DNA of 64,000 bases from Clostridium manihotivorum (GTDB lineage Bacteria; Bacillota; Clostridia; Clostridiales; Clostridiaceae), in contig NZ_CP025746.1 of NCBI RefSeq assembly GCF_004015185.1, positions 2,993,776 to 3,057,775 on the forward strand, in the 5' to 3' direction. The notes under the pieces were generated by a model, which did not search any database, was not told the origin of the DNA, and saw only the letters and a program-made list of their open reading frames with translations. This document shows positions 54,952 through 64,000 of this stretch, in pieces. A program made the position numbers and the translations under genes. Positions within the stretch are counted from its first letter, which is position 1. Each line of letters begins with the position of its first letter.

Positions 54952-57900
54952 TGTTAATGATGCTCCCACAGCACTAAATGATACTACTATGACCAATGAA
55001 AAAACATCAGTGATTATTAGAGTACTAGACAATGATAGTGATGTAGAGGGGGATTCATTACATATAATATCTTCAACAAGTCCGCTCTTTGGTAAAGCTG
55101 TTGTTAATCTTGACGGAACTATAACATATACTCCTAATGTTGGATTCCATGGAACAGACGCTTTTACATATACAATTAGCGATGGCAATGGGGGAACAGC
55201 TACAGCTACAGTAAATGTGATTGTTAATGCTCTACCAGTAGCCTGGAATTCTGATAAAAAAGTAGATTTTAATACACCGCTAACATCAAAGGTCACTGCA
55301 ATTGATACAGATGGAGATAGCTTAACTTTTGAAAAAGCAAGTGATCCTGCTCATGGTTCATTAGTAGTAAATAACGATGGAACATGGACATATAAGCCAA
55401 ATAAGGATTTCAGCGGAGCAGATAGCTTTACCGTAAAAGTTAATGATGGACATGGTGGAACTGCAATTTCAACAATATCAGTAACAGTAGATACCCCTCC
55501 AGCAGTAAGTAACTATGATAGAAAAGCTGATTTCAATAAGTCAGTATCAGATAAGATTGCAGCTATTGATGTTAACGAAGATATACTGACATATAGCAAG
55601 GAAAGTGACCCAATTCATGGTACTGTAGTAGTTAACGAAGATGGAACATGGACTTATACACCAAATAAAGATTTTAGTGGAGCAGATAGTTTTACTGTAA
55701 AAGTTAGCGATGGACATGGTGGAACTTCTGTTTCAACAATATCAGTAACAGTAGATACCCCTCCAGCAGTAGGTAACTATGATAAGAATGTAGACTTTAA
55801 CAAATCATTATCTGATAAGGTGGTAGCTACTGATGTTAATGGAGACAGCTTAACATATAGCAAAGAAAGTGAGCCAACTCATGGTTCAGTAATAGTTAAT
55901 GAAGATGGTACTTGGACTTACACACCAAATAAAGACTTTAGTGGTACTGATAGTTTTAAAGTTCTAGTTAATGATGGCCACGGTGGAACTGCTATATCTA
56001 TAGTAAACTTAAAGGTTGATTCATTACCTACAGTAAGTAGCTATGGAGAGAAGGCTGACTTTAACAAACCTGCTTCAGGCAAAGTTATAGCTACAGACGT
56101 AGATGGAGATAGCTTAAGCTATAGTAAAGCTAGTGACCCAACTCATGGAACAGTAGTAGTTAATGAAGACGGAACTTGGACTTACACTCCAAATAAAGAT
56201 TTCAGCGGTTCAGACAGCTTTACTGTGAAGGTAGAGGATGGACATGGGGGATCTGCAACCTCATTGGTTATGGTTAATGTAAATACACCTCCGATGGCAG
56301 TAGATGATTTGAAGGCTATTAATCAAGATAATTCTGTGGTTATAGATATACTTGGCAATGATGTTGATGTGGATAAGGATCAGCTAAGTGTAATTGCAGT
56401 TTCACAGCCACAACATGGAAAAGCAGTTATAAATGAAGATGGTACAATAACCTATACTCCAAATGCAGGTTATACTGGAACAGAAGATTTTACTTATACT
56501 ATCAGTGATGGTCACAACGGAACATCAACAGCGCATATTACCATCAGAGTTAATGCTATACCTGTGATACCAAGCTTCTATAAAGAAGTAAATGTGAATT
56601 CTGAATTAAGAGATAAGGTAATAGCTAGTGATGCTGATATAGAAGATGTGTTAACCTTTGCTAAAGCAAGCAATCCATCTCATGGCTCAGTTGTTGTAAA
56701 TCCAGATGGAAGCTATGTTTATACACCTGATACTGATTATGTAGGTTATGATACCTTCACTATAAAAGTATCAGATGATCATGGTGGAACTGCTATATCT
56801 ACAATAAATATAAGAATTAATTCAATACCTACATTAACAAACTATGATGAAAAAGCAGACTTTAACAAGGCTGTTTCAGATAAGCTTATTGGTGTAGATA
56901 AGGATGGAGATAGTTTAACTTATAGTAAAATAAGTGATCCAAGCCATGGTTTAGTAGTAGTTAACGAAGATGGAACATGGACTTATACCCCAAATAGAGA
57001 TTTCAGCGGAGTTGATAGTTTTACTGTAAAAATAAATGACGGACATGGTGGAACTGCAATTTCAACAATATCAGTTACAGTTAATACACCTCCAGCAGTA
57101 GGAAACTACGATAAGAATGTAGACTTTAACAAATCATTATCTGATAAGGTGGTAGCTACTGATGTTAATGGAGACAGCTTAACATATAGTAAAGAAAATG
57201 ATCCAAGCCATGGCACTGTTGTAGTAAACAACGATGGAACCTGGACTTACACACCAAGTAAAGACTTTAGTGGTACTGATAGTTTTAAAGTTCTAGTTAA
57301 TGATGGCCGCGGTGGAATAACAGTTTCAACAGTAACAATTACAGTAGATACACCTCCAGCAGTAGGAAACTACGATAAGAGGGTAGACTTTAATAAGTCA
57401 GTATCAGATAAGATATTAGCCTCTGATGTTAATGGTGATACATTGACATATAGTAAAGAAAGTGATCCAAACCATGGCTCTGTTGTGGTAAACAACGATG
57501 GAACTTGGATTTACACACCAAATAAAGACTTTAGTGGTACTGATAGCTTTAAAGTTCTAGTTAGTGATGGTCACGGTGGAACGGCTATATCTATAGTAAG
57601 CTTAAAAGTTGATTCATTACCTATAGTAAGTAACTATGGAGAGAAAACAGAATTTAACAAACCTGTTTCAGACAAGGTTATAGCTTCAGATGTAGATGGG
57701 GATAGCTTAAGCTATAGTAAAGGTAGCGAACCAAGTAATGGAACAGTAATAGTTAACGAAGATGGAAGTTGGACTTACACTCCGAAGAAGGATTTCAGTG
57801 GTACAGATAGCTTTACTATAAAAGTATCAGATGATCATGGTGGTACTGCAATATCTACTATTAATATAAGAGTGAATTCCATACCTACTCTAACAAACTA

Positions 57901-59220
57901 TGATGAAAAAGGAGACTTCAACAAACCTGTTTCAGATAAGCTTATTGGTGAAGATAAGGATGGAGATAGTTTAACTTATAGTAAAGTAAGTAATCCAAGT
58001 AATGGAACAGTAATAGTTAACGAAGATGGAACTTGGACTTACACTCCAAACAAAGATTTTAGCGGTACTGACAGCTTCACAGTAAAAGCTGCTGATGGAC
58101 ATGGTGGAACTGCAATTTCAACAATATCAGTTACAGTTAATACACCTCCAGCAGCGGTCAATGATGAAGTAAAAACTAATGAGAGCACAGAGGTTAAAAT
58201 TAATGTACTTTCAAATGACACTGATTTAGATAAGGATTCCCTAAGCATAATATCAGTAACTGAGCCACAGCACGGAAAAGTAGTTGTAAACTCTGATGGA
58301 ACTATATCATATACACCAAATGCAGGTTATCATGGTAAAGAATCCTTTACTTACACAATAAGTGATGGGCATAATGGTATATCCACTGCAACTGTAAGTA
58401 TTGATGTAAATGCCACACCTGTTGTTGGAAGTTACGAAGAAAAGACTGACTACAACAAATCAGTTTCAGATAAAGTTGTAGCTTCAGATGCTGATAGCGA
58501 TGTGTTAACTTATAGTAAAGCAAGTGATCCAAGCCATGGATCTGTTATAGTTAATAGAGATGGAACTTGGGTATATACTCCAGCTAAAGATTTTAGTGGA
58601 ACAGATAGCTTTACAGTTAAAGTTGAAGATGGAAAAGGAGTTTCTACAATATCTACTGTTAAAATAATAGTTGATACTCCTCCAGTGGCTATAAATGATT
58701 CTATAACTACTGATGAAGATACTTCAGTAAACATTGATATTCTTAACAATGATAAAGATGTAAATAATGATGCTTTAACAGTTATAGCTGTGACTAATCC
58801 ATCTCATGGTAAAGTAGCTATTAATTCAGATGGTACTGTAAAATATACGCCAGTTACTAATTACAACGGTAATGATAGCTTTACTTATACTATAAGTGAT
58901 GGTCATGGTGGAATAGCAACCGCTACAGTAAATATTATTGTAAATCCGATAAATGACGCTCCAACTGTACCAAATTACGATAAGACAACACCATACAATA
59001 AATCAATATCAAGCAGAGTACAAGGAACTGATGTTGACGGCGATACTCTACAATACACTTTAAAGTCCCAAGCAAACAATGGTTATGTGACAGTTAGCAG
59101 TAATGGTACATGGACATACACTCCGAACTTCAACTATGCAGGCAGTGATAGCTTTACCGTTGAGGTATCAGATGGACATGGTAAAACAGCAATATCTACA
59201 ATAAATATAACTGTAAGAGA
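54952..59220 (+). repeat. Tandem cadherin-like coding repeats
   Basis: Units of about 265-285 bases, several nearly identical at DNA level; for example 55780-55880 and 57110-57210 share long identical runs (GTAGACTTTAACAAATCATT). Two types alternate: WTYTPNKDFSG units and units with ITYTPNAGYHG and DNDxDVDxD. Confidence 0.9.
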
Positions 59221-60919
59221 TAAAGCTGATTTAGTTGGTACTGTTAGGAATATATCTACTGGTAAGGTTGTTCCTAACACAACTATACAATTAAGTGACC
59301 TAGCAGGACGTTTAATTTATACTACAACTACTGATTCACAAGGTAACTATGCTATAAAGAATGTTAAGTTAGGTATATATGATTTTAGAGTTTCCAATTC
59401 ACAGTATAGAACCATTAACGATGAATTTGATGTAGAACCAAGTAGCGAAACTAATTATACAGTAAGAAAAGACTTCCAAGTATCTGATGCCTTAACTTAC
59501 AGTTTAAACTTAACAGCTTCACCAAACACTATATTAGGAGATGGAATTTCAACTTCTGTATTAACCACAAGGGTAGTGGATAGCAATAACAATCCAGTGG
59601 CAAATGTTCAGGTTAACTTCTCAGCAGATGGAGGAAGCTTCCCTAATGGTGCAGTTGCAGTTACAGACAAGGATGGAATAGCAAGAGTATTATTTAAATC
59701 AGCAAATGTATCCGGAACAGAGCCACAAAAAATACATGTAAGTGCTTCTGTTGATGATAAGGCACATAATCTACAAGCTTTTGATCAAATCATAATGACC
59801 TTTGAACCAGGAGTTATAGTTGGAGTTGTAATTGATAATGATACAAATCTTCCTATAAGTAATGCTGTAGTAGAAGTATCGAAGGATTTTGATGGAGATG
59901 GCATAGCAGACTTCTATTCAAAGGTAATAACAGGAGCTGACGGTAAATATACAATAGCAATTCCAAGAGGAAATACAGACTATAAGGTTGAGATAACTAA
60001 GCCAGTAAAGGTTGGAAACTCTTATGAAAATGTTAAGTTTACTCAAAACAGCAAAGTTGGAGAAATAACAGGAACAAAAACAGAACAGTATTCCTCAGAG
60101 GAAACTGTGGCAGGAGTTATACTTTCAAAGCAAACTGATGGAAAAGTAGCAATGCTTAAGGATGATTCATTATTTAGTATTGAGGTATTAAATAAAGCAG
60201 ATGGAAGTAGTGCTGGCAATGTAAGAGCTTCCTTTGTAAATGGAGTATTCGAAGCAGAAGGACTAGAAAAGGGTAAGAGCTATACCATAGCAATAAACTA
60301 CACCTTCCCATCTGGACAAAAGATAGCCATTGGAACTGCTACAGTAAATGTAAATACAGATGGACAGATTAACTTGACCTCAATGCTTATTGACCCTTAT
60401 GGTACAATAACAGATTCAATAACAAATGGAATTATTGATGGCGTTAAGGTTCAGCTTTACTATGCTGATACAGAAAGAAACAGAGCAGCAGGAAGAACTC
60501 CTAATACTTTGGTAAACTTACCAAAAGTACCTGGCTTCGCTCCAGCAGACAACGAAAATCCACAGATTGATGATGTCAATGGTAAGTATGCATTTATGGT
60601 ATTCCCAGAAGCAGATTACTATCTGGTAGCAACTAAAGATGGATATGACACTTTTGTAAGTGAAACTATTTCTGTTGAAAAGAACATAGTAAAAAGAGAT
60701 ATATCAATGAACCAAGTTAAGAAACCAGCTGTGACTACACCTATAGTAAGTAATCCAGTGGTACCTACTAAAGAAGCTCCACAGCCTGAAAAGACTGCTA
60801 CTATAATTCAAGAACTTCCAAAGACAGGATCAGTAGTAGATTTTAATACCTTAAGTATTTTAGGTCTTATGATGGTAGCTTCTGGTGTTGGAATAACTTT
60901 AACTAAAAAGAAAAACTAA
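54952..60919 (+). pseudogene. Giant LPXTG adhesin, 3' part after IS21
   Basis: 1988 codons in frame from VNDAPTALNDTT. Sixteen cadherin/VCBS-like repeats of about 88-95 residues each (core DGTWTYTPNKDFSGTDSF) run to about 59220. A carboxypeptidase-regulatory-like segment, a Big_1/invasin domain (TASPNTILGDGISTSVLTT, about 59500-59810) and two more such segments follow. The C-terminus is a sortase signal: LPKTG, a hydrophobic helix and KKKN. The native start and signal peptide are on the other side of the IS; an ATG at 54989 has no ribosome site. Despite this the frame is open to the end. Confidence 0.88.
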
Positions 60920-60928
60920 TTATAACAA

Positions 60929-60964
60929 ACAACCTGCATAGTTTAGCTGTGCAGGTTGTCTTAA
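60929..60964 (+). terminator. Terminator of the adhesin gene
   Basis: ACAACCTGCA (60929-60938) pairs perfectly with TGCAGGTTGT (60950-60959), followed by a short T-rich stretch. Confidence 0.75.
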
Positions 60965-61001
60965 TTTACAGGAAGTATTTAATAACTATTTTAAAAAGCT
61001 A

Positions 61002-61047
61002 TTGATTGAAAAATACAAATTTGGTAAAATTATGTTAAAACGTTTAA
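61002..61047 (+). promoter_or_regulatory. lacI-type gene promoter with operator
   Basis: TTGATT (61002-61007), 17 bases, TAAAAT (61025-61030). TTAAAACGTTTAA (61035-61047) follows at the transcription start, a LacI-type dyad, suggesting self-repression. Confidence 0.7.
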
Positions 61048-61059
61048 GTGGGTGGTGTT

Positions 61060-62100
61060 ATGGCAAGTATTAAAGAAATTGCAAAACAAAGCGGAGTTTC
61101 TATAGCCACTGTATCTAATGTTATTAATGATAAGCCTGGTGTAGGTGAAGATACAAAGAAAAGGGTGCTAGAAACTATAAAATTATTGGATTACACGCCA
61201 AATGTAATTGCTAAAAACTTAAAACAGAAGAATAGTAAAACCATTGGGATAATAACAGAAGACCTAACGGTATTTAATACTGCAGAAATAGTTGATGGAA
61301 TAAACGAGTACTGTGAGGAACATGATTATCAATTTGTTCTAGGTAACTTAAGATTATATAGAAAATATGATAAAACGTTTTATACGGAAAATAATTATTA
61401 TTCTAATGTAATAGAAGAATTTAAGATGATGAGATCTAAAAGAGTGGAAGGTATAATCTATGTAGGATGTCATTGCAGAGAAATAATGTGTATCCCAGAT
61501 AATTTTAAAATTCCCATAGTAACAGCTTATTCATATAGCTCAAATGATGAAATTCCATCTGTTATCTTTGATGATGAGCAAGGGGCTTACGAAATAACTT
61601 GTAAACTAATTAACTCTGGTCACAGAAATATAGGGCTTATTTGCGGTCTTGATAAGAGTATGCATACCAATCAAAGGCTTATAGGATACCAAAGAGCGCT
61701 ATTTGACAATAAAATCTTATACAATCCAAAGCTTGTATATTCAGGAGATTGGGAAAGAAAATCAGGATATGAAGGAAGTAAGAGGCTTTTAGGGTTAGGC
61801 GTGACAGCCATTTTCGCCATGAATGATGTAATGGCTGGTGGAGTATATGATTATATCAATGAATTAGAACTAAAAATAGGAAAAGATATAGCTTTAGTAG
61901 GCTTCGACAATCAACAAGTAAGTGAAGCGTATACTCCAGCTTTGACCACAGTTGCTTTACCTTTATCTAAAATAGGGAAAAAGTCTGCTGAGGTATTGAT
62001 TGAAATGATTCAAAACCCTCAAGTCATATTAAGTGATAAAACGTATAAGATTTATTGTGATTTAAAAGAAAGATATTCTATAAATACCATAGAAGTATAG
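61060..62100 (+). CDS. LacI-family regulator, probably of arabinoside use
   Basis: 346 residues from ATG 61060 after GGGTGGTG (GTG 61048 is upstream and less likely). LacI helix-turn-helix IKEIAKQSGVSIATVSNVIN, hinge NVIAKNLKQ, then the two-lobe sugar-binding domain (AIFAMNDVMAGGVYDYI, VGFDNQQVS). It lies upstream of a GH127 beta-L-arabinofuranosidase in the same direction. Four TAAAACGTTTTA-like sites lie around and inside it, so it likely controls itself and the GH127 gene in response to an arabinose-containing sugar. Confidence 0.9.
   Translation: MASIKEIAKQSGVSIATVSNVINDKPGVGEDTKKRVLETIKLLDYTPNVIAKNLKQKNSKTIGIITEDLTVFNTAEIVDGINEYCEEHDYQFVLGNLRLYRKYDKTFYTENNYYSNVIEEFKMMRSKRVEGIIYVGCHCREIMCIPDNFKIPIVTAYSYSSNDEIPSVIFDDEQGAYEITCKLINSGHRNIGLICGLDKSMHTNQRLIGYQRALFDNKILYNPKLVYSGDWERKSGYEGSKRLLGLGVTAIFAMNDVMAGGVYDYINELELKIGKDIALVGFDNQQVSEAYTPALTTVALPLSKIGKKSAEVLIEMIQNPQVILSDKTYKIYCDLKERYSINTIEV
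61371..61382. promoter_or_regulatory. LacI-type operator inside the regulator gene
   Basis: Perfect palindrome TAAAACGTTTTA within codons of the regulator, the same sequence as the site before the GH127 gene. Confidence 0.5.
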
Positions 62101-62165
62101 AAGCTATTTTAATTACCAGTGTCATTGTAGCTATTTACCAATATAATCACTTCTACCGTGAATGA

Positions 62166-62218
62166 ATATAAAGGCAATAACATAAACTCACGTTATATGT
62201 TATTGCCTTTATATTTAT
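62166..62218. terminator. Terminator after the LacI gene
   Basis: TATAAAGGCAATAACATA (62167-62184) pairs perfectly with TATGTTATTGCCTTTATA (62196-62213), then TTTA. Confidence 0.85.
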
Positions 62219-62267
62219 GAATCATTTTAAGAAATTATAAATGAAAATATAAAATATCTTATTTTCA

Positions 62268-62279
62268 TAAAACGTTTAA
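62268..62279. promoter_or_regulatory. LacI-type operator, upstream site
   Basis: TAAAACGTTTAA, one base from the perfect palindrome. The stretch 62280-62646 shows no gene. Confidence 0.5.
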
Positions 62280-62646
62280 TAAATTTTAAATATGAGCAGG
62301 GAAAAGATAATAGAAGAAATAATGAAATAGGGTAAACTAATTTATTCAAATGGTAAAATTTGCATATTCGCTTTATTTGGAAAATAATGTATAAATAATA
62401 TGTAAGGTATTTAAAGGTTTTCACAATTAAAACAAAGCATTTAGATTAGTATTTAAATATTTCTAACTAAAATCATTGAGGAGAATCAGATTGTTTTTTA
62501 ATTCTTTAGGAATTTATATTTTAGATAAAGATGTGGATAAGTATGCTTGCATAACTTAAATTTAAACATATGAGAAAGAATAAAAAAGCAAAATTGTATA
62601 AATGATTAAACTTTATGATTTTTGTAGCATTTTTATTGGTTTTTAC

Positions 62647-62658
62647 TAAAACGTTTTA
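62647..62658. promoter_or_regulatory. LacI-type operator before the GH127 gene
   Basis: Perfect palindrome TAAAACGTTTTA, ending 31 bases before the start codon, where a bound repressor would block transcription. Confidence 0.7.
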
Positions 62659-62689
62659 CTATTCTTGTTTATAGTTAGGAGGAAGCAGA

Positions 62690-64000
62690 ATGAAGACGGC
62701 AAGATATGAGAAATTAGAGTCAGTACCTCTTCAGAATATAAATATCAATGATACTTTTTGGAATAGTTATACAAGACTCGTTAAGGAAGTAATAATTCCA
62801 TATCAGTGGCAGATTCTTAATGATAATGTTGAAGGAGCAGCACCTAGCCATTGTTTAAATAATTTTAGGATTGCAGCAGGAGAAAAGACCGGTGAGTTTG
62901 GTGGTGCAGTATTTCAAGATACTGATGTGGCAAAGTGGCTTGAAGCAGTGGCTTATGCCTTATGTGAGGATAGAGATGAAAGCCTAGAGGCTTTAGCTGA
63001 TTATGTTATTGATCTTATAGCAAAAGCTCAATGTGAAGATGGTTATATAAATACTTACTTTACTATTAAGGAACCAGGACTAAGATGGACCAACTTAACA
63101 GAGGGACATGAACTCTATACAGCAGGACATTTGTTAGAAGCTGCTGTGGCATACTATAACGCCACAGGTAAAAGAAAATTCTTAGATAGCATGATAAGAT
63201 TTGCAGATCTAATTTGTGATACTTTTGGCAAGGAACAGGGAAAGAAGCATGGATATCCTGGTCACCAAGAGATTGAACTGGCCTTAGTTAAACTATATGA
63301 GGTAACAAAAGAAAGAAAGTATATAGATACAGCGAAATATTTCTTAGATGAAAGAGGTAACATGCCAAATTACTTCTTAGAAGAAAGAAAAACTAAGCAA
63401 TATAAATTGATTTTTCAAGAATTCTCAAAGTATGAGCCTATATACTCTCAGTCACATATACCAATCAGACAGCAGCTTACTGCTGAAGGACATGCTGTTA
63501 GAGCAACTTATATGTATTGTGCAATGGCTGATATAGCTTATGAATATGAGGATTTAGAACTATTAAAAGTATGTGAAAGCTTATGGAACAATATAGTAGA
63601 TAAAAGAATGTATATAACAGGCAGCATTGGTTCCTCAGGATACTTAGAAAGGTTTACCACTGATTATGATCTGCCTAATGACAGCAATTATTCTGAAACC
63701 TGTGCCTCTATTGGATTAGCTTTATTTGGTTTAAGGATGGCGAAGATTACAAGACAATCAAAGTATATTGATATTGTTGAAAGAGCTTTATACAATACCT
63801 TGCTATCTGGTATAGGTCTGAATGGAAAAGAATTCTTTTATGTAAATCCATTAGAAGTGTGGCCTGACAGCTGTTTGCCAGATACTTCAAAAGCGCATGT
63901 CAAACCAGTAAGACAAAAGTGGTTTGGAGTTGCTTGCTGCCCACCCAATATAGCGAGGACCTTAGCATCTTTAGGGCAGTATATATATTTGGTAGACAAA
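62690..64000 (+). CDS. GH127 beta-L-arabinofuranosidase, 3' end missing
   Basis: ATG 62690 nine bases after TTAGGAGGAAG; the frame is open for 437 codons to the window edge. Sequence starts with LESVPLQNININDTFWNSY and follows the GH127 pattern: LNNFRIAAGE, GHELYTAGHLLEAAVAYYNATG and GYPGHQEIELALVKLY. SGYLERFTTDYDLPND follows, and GVACCPPNIAR carries the catalytic cysteine pair used by HypBA1-type enzymes. These release beta-L-arabinofuranose from plant hydroxyproline-rich glycoproteins. No signal peptide is seen, so it should act in the cytoplasm on imported oligosaccharides. Confidence 0.93.
   Translation, partial: MKTARYEKLESVPLQNININDTFWNSYTRLVKEVIIPYQWQILNDNVEGAAPSHCLNNFRIAAGEKTGEFGGAVFQDTDVAKWLEAVAYALCEDRDESLEALADYVIDLIAKAQCEDGYINTYFTIKEPGLRWTNLTEGHELYTAGHLLEAAVAYYNATGKRKFLDSMIRFADLICDTFGKEQGKKHGYPGHQEIELALVKLYEVTKERKYIDTAKYFLDERGNMPNYFLEERKTKQYKLIFQEFSKYEPIYSQSHIPIRQQLTAEGHAVRATYMYCAMADIAYEYEDLELLKVCESLWNNIVDKRMYITGSIGSSGYLERFTTDYDLPNDSNYSETCASIGLALFGLRMAKITRQSKYIDIVERALYNTLLSGIGLNGKEFFYVNPLEVWPDSCLPDTSKAHVKPVRQKWFGVACCPPNIARTLASLGQYIYLVDK

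Noticed and set aside
54989..55000. ATG 54989 as a functional start of the adhesin 3' part
   Set aside because: No ribosome site precedes it and the protein would lack a signal peptide; the frame is clearly a continuation from 52327.

Overview
The window looks like chromosomal DNA of a spore-forming, low-GC Clostridium-type Firmicute. The evidence is the AT-rich sequence, strong GGAGG ribosome sites with many TTG/GTG starts, a SpoVK-type ATPase, a gerA/gerB/gerC germination operon, a cmk then ispH-S1 fusion pair, a T-box leader, a BirA-type operator, and an anaerobe-style flavodiiron protein with a rubredoxin-containing partner. The species is not determined. The window opens inside a SpoVK-like ATPase gene and closes inside a GH127 arabinofuranosidase gene.

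Region by region. 1-10 kb: SpoVK end and two unknown membrane proteins, a T-box-controlled divergent methionyl-tRNA synthetase, a PHP phosphoesterase, an MBL-fold hydrolase, the biotin transporter bioY with a BirA operator, and an orphan Cache histidine kinase. 10-16 kb: a minus-strand pair made of a flavodiiron protein and an acyl-CoA dehydrogenase/EtfA/rubredoxin fusion, then an AraC regulator cut off at its 5' end by an IS3-family element. 16-24 kb: HAD phosphatase, CmpB-type membrane protein, CAP-domain lipoprotein, PadR regulator, Cys-rich mini-protein, endonuclease IV-like protein, rluB, a YtqB/MnmM-type methyltransferase and an RpiR regulator. 24-38 kb: HI0933 flavoprotein, cmk, ispH-S1 fusion, GNAT, a small 56-residue gene, a PLP aminotransferase, ArsR, lon, NUDIX, a chemoreceptor and an MFS transporter. 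38-44 kb: the ger operon, with gerB split by an IS630-family element. 44-50 kb: PadR/DUF2812 pair, YoaK-like and EamA membrane proteins, VOC protein, an unknown protein and a small kinase-like protein. 50-61 kb: a c-di-GMP-II riboswitch and terminator leading into a giant LPXTG adhesin gene that is split by a degenerate IS21-family element. 61-64 kb: a LacI regulator with several operator-like palindromes and the GH127 gene.

Three genes are broken by insertion sequences. Removing IS630 plus one TA copy rebuilds a 365-codon gerB, and removing IS21 plus one TACC copy rebuilds a 2657-codon adhesin, both in frame. The AraC 5' end could not be found beyond the IS3.

Between genes lie at least four dispersed repeat families, called elements A to D here. 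Element A (about 60-160 bp, about a dozen copies) is always in the same direction, nearly always just downstream of a plus-strand gene, and often ends in a terminator hairpin. Element B is a ~100-bp palindromic unit (three copies), element C a ~20-bp arm palindrome (three places) and element D a ~115-bp MITE-like unit (two inverted copies), one of which lies in the bioY leader.
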